Source of the DNA: Stigmatella aurantiaca
GTDB taxonomy: Bacteria; Myxococcota; Myxococcia; Myxococcales; Myxococcaceae
Length of the DNA stretch: 64,000 bases
Assembly: GCF_900109545.1 (NCBI RefSeq)
Contig: NZ_FOAP01000020.1
Span: forward strand, 62,001-126,000
Reading direction: 5' to 3'
This document shows positions 8,179 through 17,537 of this stretch, piece after piece. Position 1 is the stretch's first letter. The number at the start of each line of letters is the position of its first letter. The translations under genes were made by a program, and so were the position numbers. The notes below the pieces were generated by a model. That model was not told the origin of the DNA, did no database searches, and saw nothing but the letters and a program-made list of their open reading frames with translations.

Positions 8179-9999
8179 ATGCGGCCCGTGTCCGCGCCCG
8201 CTCGACTCCGCCCGATGGTTCCTGCTCCGCCCCGCGCTCTTGCCGCCCTGGCCCTGTGTGCCCTGCTCTTCGTGAGCGGCTGCACCGCCTACAGCCGCGC
8301 CGTGAGGGAGGGCGACGAGAAGACCTCCCAGCGCAAGTGGACGGAGGCCGAGGCGGCCTACCAGCGCGCGCTCGCGGCGGACCCGGGCTCCTCCGAGGTG
8401 ACGGTGAAGCTGCGCGCCATGCGCAAGGGCTGGAGCCAGGAGGTGTTCGAGGAAGCGGAGCGGGCGCACGCCAGCGGCAACCTGCCCCTGGCCCAGTCCC
8501 ACCTGGTGCGCGCGCTGGAGCTGGATCCGGAGAACGAGCCGGCCCGGAAGCTGCTCACCCAGACGCTGGAGGCGCGCGTGGCGGTGGCGCAGAAGGCGCT
8601 CCAGGAGGACCGGCTGCAGGAGGCCCGCGCCGAGTTCGACGCGGTGCTCGCCGTGTCGCCGGAGCACCCCGTGGCGCGCAAGGGCGTGGACGCGGTGCAG
8701 GTGGCGTGGGCCAAGCGCTGGTTCAAGACGGCGCAGCAACTGGAGGAGGACGGCAAGCTGGGCAACGCGCTCTTGGCGTACCTGCGCGCGGACCAGGAGC
8801 GGGTGGGGGCCACGGCGGCCCGGGAGCGCGCGGAAGGCGTGCGCCAACGGCTGCGCGACGAGGTGGCCTACCTGGTGGTGACGCCCCAGGTGGTGGACAA
8901 GGCGGAGTCGCCGGACGTGGCGCAGCGCCTGGCCGGCGGGCGCCTGGCGGCGATGCTGCCCAAGCAGGTGCCCATCCGCGTGGTGACGGAGGTGCCCGAG
9001 TCCCGGGTGGGCGTGAAGCTGGACGTGGTGCTGGAGCGCGTGCTGCCGCTCAAGGCGGTGGAGCAGTCCCAGCGCAGCCACCGGTACCTGGCCGGCAACC
9101 GCTCCGTGCCCAATCCGCGCCGCAAGCAGTTCGAGGAGAAGCTGCTGCAGACGGAGCGGACGCTGGAGGAAATCGAGCGCAAGCAGACCGGGGTGCTGCG
9201 CGAGTACCTGCGCCACCAGGCGGAGCTGTCCACCCTGCGCCAGGCCACCGAGCGCTGCCGCGACCGCGAGCGCCAGGTGTGCCTGGAGGTCATCCGCGAG
9301 TGTGGCAAGGCGGCCAGCGAGCTGGACAAGCCGGGCCAGGTGCCCGACGAGTGCAACCCGGCGGAGTGCGCGCGCGGCGGGTGCCGGCAGGAGGAGTCGC
9401 TGCTCACGCAGAGCGCCACCGCGGTGAAGGCGCTGGAGGTGGGGCTGCAGGTGGCGCTGGAGAAGTCGGAGTCCCAGCGGCGCGAGGTGCAGCGCGGCCG
9501 GGACACCGTCTTCCGCGAGCCCATCACCGTGGAGGAGCCGATGTACTCGGACTTCGTCTTCGACGTGGAGCTGCACCGGCTCACGGTGAAGGCCACCGTC
9601 ACCTCGGTGCTGAGAGACTTGACGGCGCCCCAGGCGGTGCAGGCCCCCGTGACGCAGGACTACGACGTGGTGCACGAGGACCTGGCCCACAAGGGCTATG
9701 ACCGCTACGGCGTGCTGGCGGACCCCGTGCAGCTGCGCGACGAGCTGGAGCTGCGCGTGGAGGTGGGGGACAAGGCCATGGAGGACCTGTCCAAACGGGT
9801 GCGTGAGCGCTTCGATGTCTACCGGCAGAAGCGGGTGGAGGATGCGCGGCGCGGCATGGTGCGCCCCGGTGCGGAGGATGTGGTGGAGACCGCGGTGCGC
9901 GTGCTCCTGCTCACCGCGGACGCCCCTCCGGCGGACATCCTCCAGCCCATGGCCCAGGCGCGCGGCCTGAAGCAGCCCGAGGCCCTCTTCGGCAAGTAG
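8179..9999 (+). CDS. TPR-containing outer-membrane-type lipoprotein
   Basis: The product is about 606 residues from the ATG at 8179, or 594 from the ATG at 8215. A signal sequence ends in the lipobox FVSGC, so it is probably lipid-anchored. Tetratricopeptide-like helices follow (about 45-200, including WTEAEAAYQRALAADPGS and HLVRALELDPEN), then a long charged helical part with several Cys (about 340-430) and a C-terminal region without a recognised fold. A GGGAGG lies before 8179 at a rather long spacing and none before 8215. The role is unknown; scaffolding is possible. Confidence 0.7.
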   Translation: MRPVSAPARLRPMVPAPPRALAALALCALLFVSGCTAYSRAVREGDEKTSQRKWTEAEAAYQRALAADPGSSEVTVKLRAMRKGWSQEVFEEAERAHASGNLPLAQSHLVRALELDPENEPARKLLTQTLEARVAVAQKALQEDRLQEARAEFDAVLAVSPEHPVARKGVDAVQVAWAKRWFKTAQQLEEDGKLGNALLAYLRADQERVGATAARERAEGVRQRLRDEVAYLVVTPQVVDKAESPDVAQRLAGGRLAAMLPKQVPIRVVTEVPESRVGVKLDVVLERVLPLKAVEQSQRSHRYLAGNRSVPNPRRKQFEEKLLQTERTLEEIERKQTGVLREYLRHQAELSTLRQATERCRDRERQVCLEVIRECGKAASELDKPGQVPDECNPAECARGGCRQEESLLTQSATAVKALEVGLQVALEKSESQRREVQRGRDTVFREPITVEEPMYSDFVFDVELHRLTVKATVTSVLRDLTAPQAVQAPVTQDYDVVHEDLAHKGYDRYGVLADPVQLRDELELRVEVGDKAMEDLSKRVRERFDVYRQKRVEDARRGMVRPGAEDVVETAVRVLLLTADAPPADILQPMAQARGLKQPEALFGK

Positions 10000-10089
10000 G
10001 CCCCTTCCCCCGCGGCCGGCCCGCCGGGCGGGTGGAATCTTCTCACGCCCGGGCATCCAACGCGTTAAGTAGGGTGGCAGAGGCCCTAC

Positions 10090-11004
10090 GTGACACGACC
10101 GATTCCGCCGCCCGGCCCGCGGGATGAACCGCTGGACGACACCACCATGTTCGAACGCTTCGTCCTCTTCGAGGAGGAGGTGCTGAACATCGGCCGGCGC
10201 TACTTCCAGGCCCTGGGCGTGGCCCAGGGCGTGAGCGCCCTGGTGGAGGACCTGAGCGAGGGGCGCCTGCCCTGGGAGAAGGGCCGGCGGGTGCTGAGCC
10301 ACGTGCCCTACCTGCTCATCGAGTCCATCGTCCAGCGCACCGGCTTCACGCGCTTCGGCGCCCTCACCGCGGATCCGGCGTTCGTCGCCCTGCGTGGCCA
10401 GAGCCTTGCCCACGTCCTCCACCGGCGGGGGACCTTCCCCCCGGCGCTGTACCTGAAGGCGCTGGATGCGTTCACCTGGAATGCCCTGCGCCACTGGCAG
10501 CTCGTGGCCCATGACCTGGGCGGGCGCCACGCCTACCAGGTGACGCCGTCGCTCGCCGCGCTCATGCGCCAGCCCGAGCTCCTGTCCCGGCCCTGGCGGA
10601 CGCCCCGCCTGCCGGTGCCCGCCCTGCTGCTGGTGGTGCCCCCCGAGGCCGGGCTCCTGCTGACCCAGCGGGGATTCCGGCCGCACGCCGTCACCGAGCT
10701 GTACGTCATCGAGTCCCCTCCGCCGGAGCACCGCTGGTCCGTGTGGATCCACGCCCCCATCGACGCGAACTTCGCCGAGTCCCTGTATCTCGAACTGCCG
10801 CTGCCGCCCGGCGGCTCGCTCGAGGCGGGAATCGCGCACGCGAAGGATCTCTTTCTGGACCGTCCCCCCCGGGCGCTGGGCTGGCAGGAGTGCGTGCGGT
10901 GGCTGGCGGCCACGCTGCGCACGCTCGCCGAAGGCGGGGCGCGGCTCCAGCCGGGCGCCTCTCCCCGCAGGGGCCTGCTGAGCGCGGTGAAAGGGCTGCA
11001 CTGA
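10090..11004 (+). CDS. hypothetical protein
   Basis: The 304-residue protein starts at GTG 10090, with AGAGG just upstream; ATG 10147 is the alternative. It is soluble, with an amphipathic N-terminal half and a beta-rich C-terminal half (VPALLLVVPP, TELYVIESPP, SVWIHAPI). No family is recognised. It shares no overlap with its neighbours. The codon pattern is typical of the surrounding genes. Confidence 0.6.
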   Translation: MTRPIPPPGPRDEPLDDTTMFERFVLFEEEVLNIGRRYFQALGVAQGVSALVEDLSEGRLPWEKGRRVLSHVPYLLIESIVQRTGFTRFGALTADPAFVALRGQSLAHVLHRRGTFPPALYLKALDAFTWNALRHWQLVAHDLGGRHAYQVTPSLAALMRQPELLSRPWRTPRLPVPALLLVVPPEAGLLLTQRGFRPHAVTELYVIESPPPEHRWSVWIHAPIDANFAESLYLELPLPPGGSLEAGIAHAKDLFLDRPPRALGWQECVRWLAATLRTLAEGGARLQPGASPRRGLLSAVKGLH

Positions 11005-11069
11005 CGGGCCCAGGCAATCGTTTGAGGCGGACGCCGTAGACCTGGGTGAATGCTTTGAAAGAGGGCGTC

Positions 11070-11177
11070 ATGAACTTCAGCTACCTGGAACACGACATCG
11101 ACCCTAACTACATCGCGATGTTCTTCGTCATCGCCGCGTATCTGTCTCTCCTGACGGTGTTTGTCGTTCCTTTCTGA
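11070..11177 (+). CDS. 35-residue single-pass membrane miniprotein
   Basis: This short ORF starts at ATG 11070, with GAAAGAGGG immediately upstream. It encodes a polar head (MNFSYLEHDIDP) and a strongly hydrophobic tail of about 20 residues ending in VVPF. The low-GC, tyrosine- and phenylalanine-rich composition differs from shadow frames in this DNA. Its TGA abuts the reverse stop of the MFS gene, the two forming TGATCA. No homologue is recalled. Confidence 0.45.
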   Translation: MNFSYLEHDIDPNYIAMFFVIAAYLSLLTVFVVPF

Positions 11178-12461
11178 TCAATCCTCGTGGGCGCTCACGC
11201 CCTCGAACCTCAACCGCAGGGCTTCCAGGTGGCGGCGCCGGTCCTGGGCCACGGCCAGGTGCCATCCCGCCACAATCAGGCCCAACACCAGACAGCCGCC
11301 CCAGAGGGCGTTGCGCCCCAGGTGGTCCAGCACCCAGCCGCCCACCGCGGGGGCCGCGCAACCGGCCAGTCCCCACAGCATGTAATAGGCGCCCTGGTAG
11401 CTGCCCCGCTGCTCGGGCGGCGCCAGGTCCGCCACCACCGAGAGGGACACCGCGCCGTGGAGAATCTCGCCCAGGGTCCACACCACCACGGCGAGCGCGG
11501 CCAGGGTCAGGTTGACCGACAGGGCGTGCAGCCCGAAGCCCACGCCGGTGAGCAGCCCCGAGGCGGCCAGCACCGCCGAGCGGCGCCACCGGGTCACCCA
11601 TGTGCTCACGAAGGGCTGGAGCAGCACGATGAGCGTGCCGTTGACCGACATCACCAGGCCGAACTCGGCGGTGGTGAACCCCCGGTCCTTCAGGTCCAGC
11701 GAGAGCGACACCATGCACTGGAAGAAGATGAAGGCGCCCAGGAAGGTGGGGATGCCGAAGCCCCGGAAAACCTTGTCCTTCAAGGGCGCCAGCATGGGGC
11801 GCAGCGAGGGCAGGAACGCGCGGGCGGACGTGCCGCGCGGGGCACCGCTCTCGGGCACCCGCCACCAGACGAGGCAGCCGTACACGAAGGTGGTGGCCGC
11901 ATCCGCGATGAACAGCAGGCGGAAGCCGGCCTGGGAGGCCCACCCCGCCAGCGGCAGGGCGATGGCGAACCCGATGTTCACCACCCAGAAGAGCAGGCCA
12001 TAGGCCCGCACGCGGTCCTCCGGGCGCACCACGTCCGCGATGGTGGTGGAGACCACGGGCCGGTACATCTCGCCCAGGACGCCCAGCGTGAAGGCGGCGA
12101 GGTGGATCCACAGGAACGTCTCCGAGAAGCCCAGGAACAGCATGCCGGCGCTGCCCAGCCACAGGCTCAGCACCAACGCGGCCCTTCGCCCGAGCCGGTC
12201 GGCGATGGCCCCGCCCAGGGGCCCGGACAGCACCGCGCCGGCGCCTTGCAGCGAGGCGACGAGGCCCGCCTGCTCCGCGGAGAAGCCGCGCTCGCGCGTC
12301 AGGTAGATGGCCAGCAGGGGCGTCACGAAGCTGCCCAGGCGGTTCACCAGCGTCCCCGTCCACAGGAACCAGAACGTCGCGGGGAGGCCTCCCGCGGCGG
12401 CACGTACCTGGGCGGTGACGCGGGCGGCAAGGGTGGGGGAGGCCATGGTGGCGCGCAGCAT
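11178..12461 (-). CDS. major facilitator superfamily transporter
   Basis: The 427-residue membrane protein has about 12 hydrophobic helices and an MFS loop 2-3 motif (GGAIADRLGRRAALV). It is likely a proton-coupled exporter of a small molecule. A GGGAGG ribosome site precedes the start; the Met at 12446 is an alternative. It is divergent from the AEC transporter gene with a 172-bp gap holding both promoters. Confidence 0.88.
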   Translation of the reverse strand: MLRATMASPTLAARVTAQVRAAAGGLPATFWFLWTGTLVNRLGSFVTPLLAIYLTRERGFSAEQAGLVASLQGAGAVLSGPLGGAIADRLGRRAALVLSLWLGSAGMLFLGFSETFLWIHLAAFTLGVLGEMYRPVVSTTIADVVRPEDRVRAYGLLFWVVNIGFAIALPLAGWASQAGFRLLFIADAATTFVYGCLVWWRVPESGAPRGTSARAFLPSLRPMLAPLKDKVFRGFGIPTFLGAFIFFQCMVSLSLDLKDRGFTTAEFGLVMSVNGTLIVLLQPFVSTWVTRWRRSAVLAASGLLTGVGFGLHALSVNLTLAALAVVVWTLGEILHGAVSLSVVADLAPPEQRGSYQGAYYMLWGLAGCAAPAVGGWVLDHLGRNALWGGCLVLGLIVAGWHLAVAQDRRRHLEALRLRFEGVSAHED

Positions 12462-12633
12462 GGTCCGCCGCCTCCCGGACCTTCAAGCCTCACGCACGGG
12501 CAGGGCGTTGCTGTCCGGAAGGGCGGCCGGGTGACATCGCACTGGATGTTCCGGGCCAGATGCAGCACAACGCGCCCGTGCTCCCCCGGTCCGGACTCCA
12601 TCCCCTGACGCCCGGGCGCCCGGAGGCCGCGCC

Positions 12634-13542
12634 ATGGTGACCGTTCTCTCCCTGCTGGGCGTGTGCCTGGTGCTCGGCGCGCTCGCCCGCCGCAGTGGCC
12701 GCTTTCCCCAGCAGACGGCCGCGGTGCTCAACGCCTTCGTGCTCTTCATCAGCCTGCCCGCGCTGGTGCTGGGCGCGGTGCACCGGCTGGAGTTCCAGCC
12801 CTCGCTGCTGGTGGCCGCCGCCACCCCGTGGCTCCTCTTCCTGGGCGCGTGGGGGCTCTGCCATGCGGTGGGGCCGCGCCTGGGGCTGGGGCGGACCTCC
12901 ATCGCCTCGCTGGTGCTCACCGCGGGCCTGGGCAACACCGCCTTCGTGGGGCTGCCCATGGCCGAAGCGCTGCTGGGCCGGGAGGGGCTCTCCGTGGCCG
13001 TGGTGGTGGATCAGCTGGGCTCGTTTCTCGTGCTCGCCACGCTGGCCACCTTCGTCGCCGCCCGCGCCGCCGCGGGCGAGACGCCGCCGGACCTCACCAC
13101 GCTCCTGCGCAAGGTGGTGGTCTTCCCGCCCTTCGTGGCGCTCGTGCTCGCGCTGGTGCTGCGCCCCTGGGCGTTTCCCGACTGGCTCGAGACGCTGCTG
13201 GGGCGGCTCAGCGCCCCGCTCACCCCGCTGACGCTCTTCTCGGTGGGCTTCCAGCTTCAGCTCCGGGGCCTCCGCTCCCGCCTGGGCGCCCTGGGGCTGG
13301 GGCTGGGCTACAAGCTGGCGCTGGCGCCCGCCCTGGTGATGCTGGGGATGTGGTGGGTGCCGGGCATGGCGCCCGTGGTGCGCGAGGCCACGCTGCTTCA
13401 GAGCGCCATGGCGCCCATGGTCAGCGGCGCCATCCTCGCCTCCGAGCACGACCTGGATGTGGAGATCGCCGTGCTCATGGTGGGGCTGGGCATTCCCTTG
13501 AGCTTCGCCACCGCGCCGCTCTGGCTCTGGCTGGCGCGGTGA
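12634..13542 (+). CDS. AEC-family (auxin efflux carrier-like) transporter
   Basis: The 302-residue membrane protein has about ten helices and the AEC features: N-terminal PxxxxxxLNxFVLFISLPALVL, a central GLGNTAFVGLPM with a conserved Asn-Thr, and a C-terminal half repeating the fold (SAMAPMVSGAIL). Family members export carboxylates or similar anions. A GGAGG sits eight bases before the ATG. It converges with the zinc-ribbon gene after a 16-bp gap. Confidence 0.88.
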   Translation: MVTVLSLLGVCLVLGALARRSGRFPQQTAAVLNAFVLFISLPALVLGAVHRLEFQPSLLVAAATPWLLFLGAWGLCHAVGPRLGLGRTSIASLVLTAGLGNTAFVGLPMAEALLGREGLSVAVVVDQLGSFLVLATLATFVAARAAAGETPPDLTTLLRKVVVFPPFVALVLALVLRPWAFPDWLETLLGRLSAPLTPLTLFSVGFQLQLRGLRSRLGALGLGLGYKLALAPALVMLGMWWVPGMAPVVREATLLQSAMAPMVSGAILASEHDLDVEIAVLMVGLGIPLSFATAPLWLWLAR

Positions 13543-13545
13543 GAG

Positions 13546-13557
13546 GCCCCAAGGGGC
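13546..13557. terminator. short GCCCC/GGGGC hairpin between convergent genes
   Basis: GCCCC and GGGGC flank AA in the 16-bp gap. The loop is only two bases, so the real fold would open an extra pair. It is a weak candidate. Confidence 0.3.
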
Positions 13558-13558
13558 A

Positions 13559-13771
13559 CTACGCGTTGGCCACGGCGGAGTAGGACAGCTCGAGCCCCTC
13601 GCCGCGCACCTTCATGCGCGGCCGGGACAGCCAGTGGCACGTGGGGCAGTAGCTGTGCGCGCCCGAGGGGGTGGCCCGGATGCTCACCTCACCACCACAC
13701 AGCAGGCAACCTTCGGACAGGGTGAACTCCGCGAAGCGCCCTTCGCCGATGAGATCTGGGATTGAAGTCAT
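13559..13771 (-). CDS. small zinc-ribbon protein
   Basis: The 70-residue protein has two CxxC knuckles, CLLCGG and YCPTCH, separated by about 18 residues, as in a zinc ribbon. An upstream Met at 13798 would add nine residues, but the Met at 13771 begins a more typical N-terminus. No function is known. Similar miniproteins are common in myxobacteria, which is recollection rather than a search result. Confidence 0.65.
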   Translation of the reverse strand: MTSIPDLIGEGRFAEFTLSEGCLLCGGEVSIRATPSGAHSYCPTCHWLSRPRMKVRGEGLELSYSAVANA

Positions 13772-13982
13772 GCCCTTGACGTAACGCAGGATTCGCACTT
13801 CACAAGCTGAACAATGTTCCCTCCCCGTGGGCCGGGGGCAGGCGGCCAGGCGAGCGCATCGGCAATTCTTACGTCCTGGGAACCGCAGTGCTCACCGGCG
13901 CACACCCCAAGCCCCTGGAAGCCCGTGCGCGGCTTGGCACGCCTCTTCCATGGAGGAGCCCTCCAAGGAGGGGATGGTGCGA

Positions 13983-14216
13983 ATGGTCGACATCGAGCGG
14001 GTGGCGCTCCTCCATGACGGGGATGGGTGGGCGGTGGACGTGGTGCTCAAGGGCGGAGGGGAGCGGCGCTACCGCTACGGCAGCGAGGCCCAGGCACGCT
14101 ACTTCGCGGCCGTGTTCTCCATGGGGCCAGGCGTGCTGCCCCCTGCCTCGCACCATGTCTTCCGGCGGCGGCCCAAGTCCCGGCGGAGGGCGCTCCCGGC
14201 GCGGGTCGCCGGGTAG
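13983..14216 (+). CDS. small hypothetical protein
   Basis: The product is 77 residues from ATG 13983. ATGs at 13974 and 13950 are in frame, and the AAGGAGGGG at 13965-13973 is too close to 13974 and better placed for 13983. The N-terminal half is a beta-hairpin-like DGDGWAVDVVLKGGGERRYRYG, and the C-terminus is Arg-rich (RRRPKSRRR), so nucleic-acid or membrane contact is possible. No family is recognised. Confidence 0.5.
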   Translation: MVDIERVALLHDGDGWAVDVVLKGGGERRYRYGSEAQARYFAAVFSMGPGVLPPASHHVFRRRPKSRRRALPARVAG

Positions 14217-14280
14217 TTTCCGCTACCCAGGCGCGGGGGATTTAGAGAGGCTGGAGATCCGTTCGCAGGGAGAGAAGCCC

Positions 14281-14568
14281 ATGAGCAATCAACCCAAGCC
14301 TTTCGTCATCCCCAGCCGGCAGCCGGTCACCAAGGAGCCGGATCCGGGGGGCCGCTGGTCGCCGCAGTTTCCGGACATGATGGGCTACAAGAGCCAGGGC
14401 GGCGGCAAGGTCCCCGACGACTACCAGTGGAACACCAACCCGAAGCAGTGGCAGGAAGAGCTGACGGTGGAGTCGCTGGCCCGGCGCTACGACGCGCTGC
14501 GCGTGCTGCCCCCGAAGCCCGCGGCCCCCGCGCTGCCCGAAGGCACCAAGCCCGAGGGCTCCAAGTAG
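14281..14568 (+). CDS. small hypothetical protein
   Basis: The 95-residue soluble protein is rich in Pro, Gln and Trp (GGRWSPQFPDMMGY, DDYQWNTNPKQWQEEL), with a Pro-rich disordered C-terminus. GGGAGAG precedes the ATG. Its stop is one base from the stop of the convergent 393-residue gene. No known function. Confidence 0.65.
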   Translation: MSNQPKPFVIPSRQPVTKEPDPGGRWSPQFPDMMGYKSQGGGKVPDDYQWNTNPKQWQEELTVESLARRYDALRVLPPKPAAPALPEGTKPEGSK

Positions 14569-14569
14569 T

Positions 14570-15751
14570 TCAGTGAAAGGGCAGTGCGGCGAGGCGCTCG
14601 CGGAACAGCTCCAGCGTCTCGCGCAGCGCCGCGTCCTCCAGGCCATCGCCGGAGGCCCGGCGGTGCTTGCGCAGGAACGCATCGAAGGTGGCCGAGCGTC
14701 CGGAGAGCGCCCCGGCCCGGTCCAGCGCCTCCAGGAGCACGCGCTCGGCGCCCGGTGAGCCCAGGGCCAGGTGCATGGAGACCTGCTCCAGGCGCGCCCC
14801 ACAGGCGGCCCAGACGCCCCGGTCATGCGCGGTGAGCAGCTGGGTGGTGAGCGTCTCGGCCACCTGCTCCAGCATCTCCAGCAGGGGGTGAATCCACCCG
14901 GACAGGGCGCCGTCCTCCAGGCGGGGCTGGCCCCCGGCCTCGCGGAGCTGGGCGCGCAGCTCCACCACGCGCTGCTTGTCCCGGGTGCGCAGGGTGAGCG
15001 AGGCGGGCATGGCCGAGAACGCCCCCAGGCTGTCCTCCAGCTGGCGCGCGAGGGCGGGCAGCCCCTCCGGGGGCGTCTTCGCCGCGCGCTCGAGCCGGCC
15101 CTGCAGCGAGCGGCGCAGATCCATGGTGGCCCCGCGCAGCGCCACCGCCGCGTTCACCTGGTGTGTATGGCCGGGCACCACCTCTTCCCGGCGCACGTCC
15201 TCGAAGGCCGCCGCCGTCAGGTAGACGAGGTCTCCGATGCGCGAGCGGAAGTCCAGGCGGAAGGTCTGCAACTCCGTCATCAGCCCCCACCGGTTGCTCA
15301 CCACCTCCGGCAGGCGGACGCGCTCGCCGAGATCCGCCACCCGGCGCGCCAGCCGCGCGGCGCTCGCCTGGAGCAGGGCTTCGACTTCCTGGGTGAGCCG
15401 CTCGTCGGCGCTGGCGGGCGGGGGCCTCCAGCCCTGGCCGGTGCCCGCCGCGCGCGCCTCCCCGGGGAACTGCTCGCGGATGACGGCGATGAGGTGGTTG
15501 ACGCCCAGGAGCGTCTCGCCGATGGCGGGCGCCATCGTCTCCCAGAGCGAGAGGTCCGCGCCGTCCGGCTCCACGTTGGTGGGCTCGTACTTGACGATGT
15601 TGAGGTGGCCCAGCCGGTCGATGGCCCGCGCCGCCGCCCGGTAGACGCGCTCCAGCCGGTCCGCCAAGTGGCGGTCCGTCAGGGCATCGAGCAGGGTCTC
15701 CAGGCGGGCGGGAAGCGGCTCCAGGGGAGGCGGGGTCCGGGCCGCGGGCAT
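14570..15751 (-). CDS. hypothetical helical protein, last gene of the DUF4175 operon
   Basis: The 393-residue protein is almost all alpha-helical by composition, with no signal peptide or membrane segment. The frame is open further upstream, but the Met at 15751 follows the previous stop by one base (TGAGATG), a reinitiation arrangement. The residues NIVKYEPTNVEPDG look structured. No family is recognised. Its position suggests work with the peptidase and DUF4175 proteins. Confidence 0.6.
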   Translation of the reverse strand: MPAARTPPPLEPLPARLETLLDALTDRHLADRLERVYRAAARAIDRLGHLNIVKYEPTNVEPDGADLSLWETMAPAIGETLLGVNHLIAVIREQFPGEARAAGTGQGWRPPPASADERLTQEVEALLQASAARLARRVADLGERVRLPEVVSNRWGLMTELQTFRLDFRSRIGDLVYLTAAAFEDVRREEVVPGHTHQVNAAVALRGATMDLRRSLQGRLERAAKTPPEGLPALARQLEDSLGAFSAMPASLTLRTRDKQRVVELRAQLREAGGQPRLEDGALSGWIHPLLEMLEQVAETLTTQLLTAHDRGVWAACGARLEQVSMHLALGSPGAERVLLEALDRAGALSGRSATFDAFLRKHRRASGDGLEDAALRETLELFRERLAALPFH

Positions 15752-15752
15752 C

Positions 15753-17537
15753 TCAAGGACCGCCGTCGGTGGCGGGCGTGGGGGCCGGGGCCTCCGCGGG
15801 CTCGCCCGAGACGTCCATCTCGGACAGCTGGCCGTGCTCGCGCAGGAAGGCCTGGACGAGGCTGTCCACCTGGTCGGGCTCCTTGTTGAGCAGCAGCGCG
15901 CTCGCCGCGCGCGTGCGGGCCTCCAGCGCCGTCTCGCCCAGGGCCTGGTGGATGCGGGTGAGCGCCACGTGGACCTCGGGATCAAACGGGTTGGTGGACA
16001 GCGCCTCCTGGTAGGCCGCCTTCGCCTTCGGGTAGTCCTTGCGGAACAGCAGGATGCGGCCCAGGTGCACGTTCGTCTGGGGCGAGCCGGGGTGGACCCG
16101 CAGCGAGCCGCGCAGCACCTGCTCGGCCTCCTCCAGCCGCTTGAGGTGCAGCAGCGCCAGCGCGTACTTGTTGGACACCGACTCGTACTTGTCCCCGACG
16201 ATGGCGTGCGCCTTGGCGTACTCCTCGGAGGCGGCCAGCATCCGGTTGCGCTCGCGCAGCAGCTCGCCCAGGTGCGCGAACTTGCGCGCCGGCACCTCCG
16301 TCACCTCGACGAAGTCGCCGAAGGAGATCTCCTTGCCCTTCTTGGGGTCCTCCTTGTCCTTGCCCTTGTCGTGCTCCTTGAGCACCACTTCGTCGCGCGG
16401 CAGCAGCTCCTTGGGGAAGGGCTGCTTCTTGATGTGCGCCAGCCAGGACTTCTCGAACAGGGCAAAGGGCACCCCCATGGCGGCCTCCACCGCCTTGCGG
16501 TCCTGTTGCCCCTTGCGCAGCTCCTGGATGATGGTGCGCAGCCCCGCGGTGCCCTTCGTCTGGTGCACGTAGTCGATGGCGTAATAGACCTCGGCGAACG
16601 CCGTGGCCGCGTCCTCCGCCGTGGGCAGCATGGCGATGGACGGGTGCATCTTCTCGAAGGGGATGAGCGTGTCGGCCTTCACGCGCCGGCCCAGCAGCGC
16701 CAGCGTGGAGGGCGTCATCGCCATGCCGGCCTTGCCGCGCCAGCGCGACTCCATGAACTTGGCCAGCCCCTCGTGCAGCCAGATGGGCACCGTGTTGTGG
16801 CTCATCTGGCTGACCACCAGGTGGATGTACTCGTGCGCCAGCGTGTCCTGCCAGTCGTAGCCGCGCGCCACGGCCTTGGGGCTCGTGAGCATCAGCTTGC
16901 TGAACTTGCAGATGGCGATGGTACCCGTCGTCTGAATCTGCTCGTAGGTGAGGGTGCTGACCTTGGACAGCTCGCGGGCGTTGTTCACCAGCTCCACGCG
17001 CACCTTGCCGGGCGGCGTCCACCCCAGGTCCTCCACCATGGCCCGGTAGGTGGCCTCCAGCGTCTCCAGCGCGTAGGGCACGAGGATCTCCTCCTTGCCC
17101 TTCGGGTAGAAGAGGATGAAGTGGTCGCTCTCGGTGCGCTGGTGGTTCTTGAAGATGCGCTGCGTGTCCTTGGCCAGCCGCAGGTAGCTGCCGGGCTTGT
17201 CCTCCACCCGCGCGGCCTGGAGCAGCTCCACCGCCTCGGTGTACTGCCCCTCCTCGAAGGCGATGCGCCCCTGGAAGTACTTCAGCGGCTCGATGTCCGC
17301 GGGGACCAGCTCCTCCAGCTGCGTCAGCTCGCGGCGTGCGCCCACCACGTCCCAGCCGTCCAGCGACTCCTCGATGCGCGTCAGGCGCGCTTTGACCTCG
17401 CTCTTGAGGTCCTCGTCCGCGTGGGCCGGAGGCGTGGCCAGGAGCAAGGCCAGCAGGGCCAGGGTGGCCCCCAGCCCATGTCCCCGCCCGCCGCGGTGGC
17501 GCGCCTCGCGCGCGGAAGCATCCCGGTTCCGGCTCAC
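15753..17537 (-). CDS. secreted HExxH (peptidase MA-like) metallopeptidase with TPRs
   Basis: The 594-residue protein has a signal peptide (about 1-41, TPPAHA-DE), short TPR-like helices, then a gluzincin core: LAHEYIHLVV (HExxH zinc site) and HEGLAKFME about 17 residues later, supplying the third-ligand Glu region. C-terminal TPRs (about 430-560) follow. The GTG start overlaps the DUF4175 stop (GTGA). Activity is probably periplasmic, but substrates are unknown. Confidence 0.75.
   Translation of the reverse strand: MSRNRDASAREARHRGGRGHGLGATLALLALLLATPPAHADEDLKSEVKARLTRIEESLDGWDVVGARRELTQLEELVPADIEPLKYFQGRIAFEEGQYTEAVELLQAARVEDKPGSYLRLAKDTQRIFKNHQRTESDHFILFYPKGKEEILVPYALETLEATYRAMVEDLGWTPPGKVRVELVNNARELSKVSTLTYEQIQTTGTIAICKFSKLMLTSPKAVARGYDWQDTLAHEYIHLVVSQMSHNTVPIWLHEGLAKFMESRWRGKAGMAMTPSTLALLGRRVKADTLIPFEKMHPSIAMLPTAEDAATAFAEVYYAIDYVHQTKGTAGLRTIIQELRKGQQDRKAVEAAMGVPFALFEKSWLAHIKKQPFPKELLPRDEVVLKEHDKGKDKEDPKKGKEISFGDFVEVTEVPARKFAHLGELLRERNRMLAASEEYAKAHAIVGDKYESVSNKYALALLHLKRLEEAEQVLRGSLRVHPGSPQTNVHLGRILLFRKDYPKAKAAYQEALSTNPFDPEVHVALTRIHQALGETALEARTRAASALLLNKEPDQVDSLVQAFLREHGQLSEMDVSGEPAEAPAPTPATDGGP

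Noticed and set aside
7339-11001. 1220-residue minus-strand ORF
   Set aside because: Only its last 203 codons, from Met 7950, look real (DsbA/FrnE-like). The rest is antisense to the lipoprotein and the 304-residue gene.
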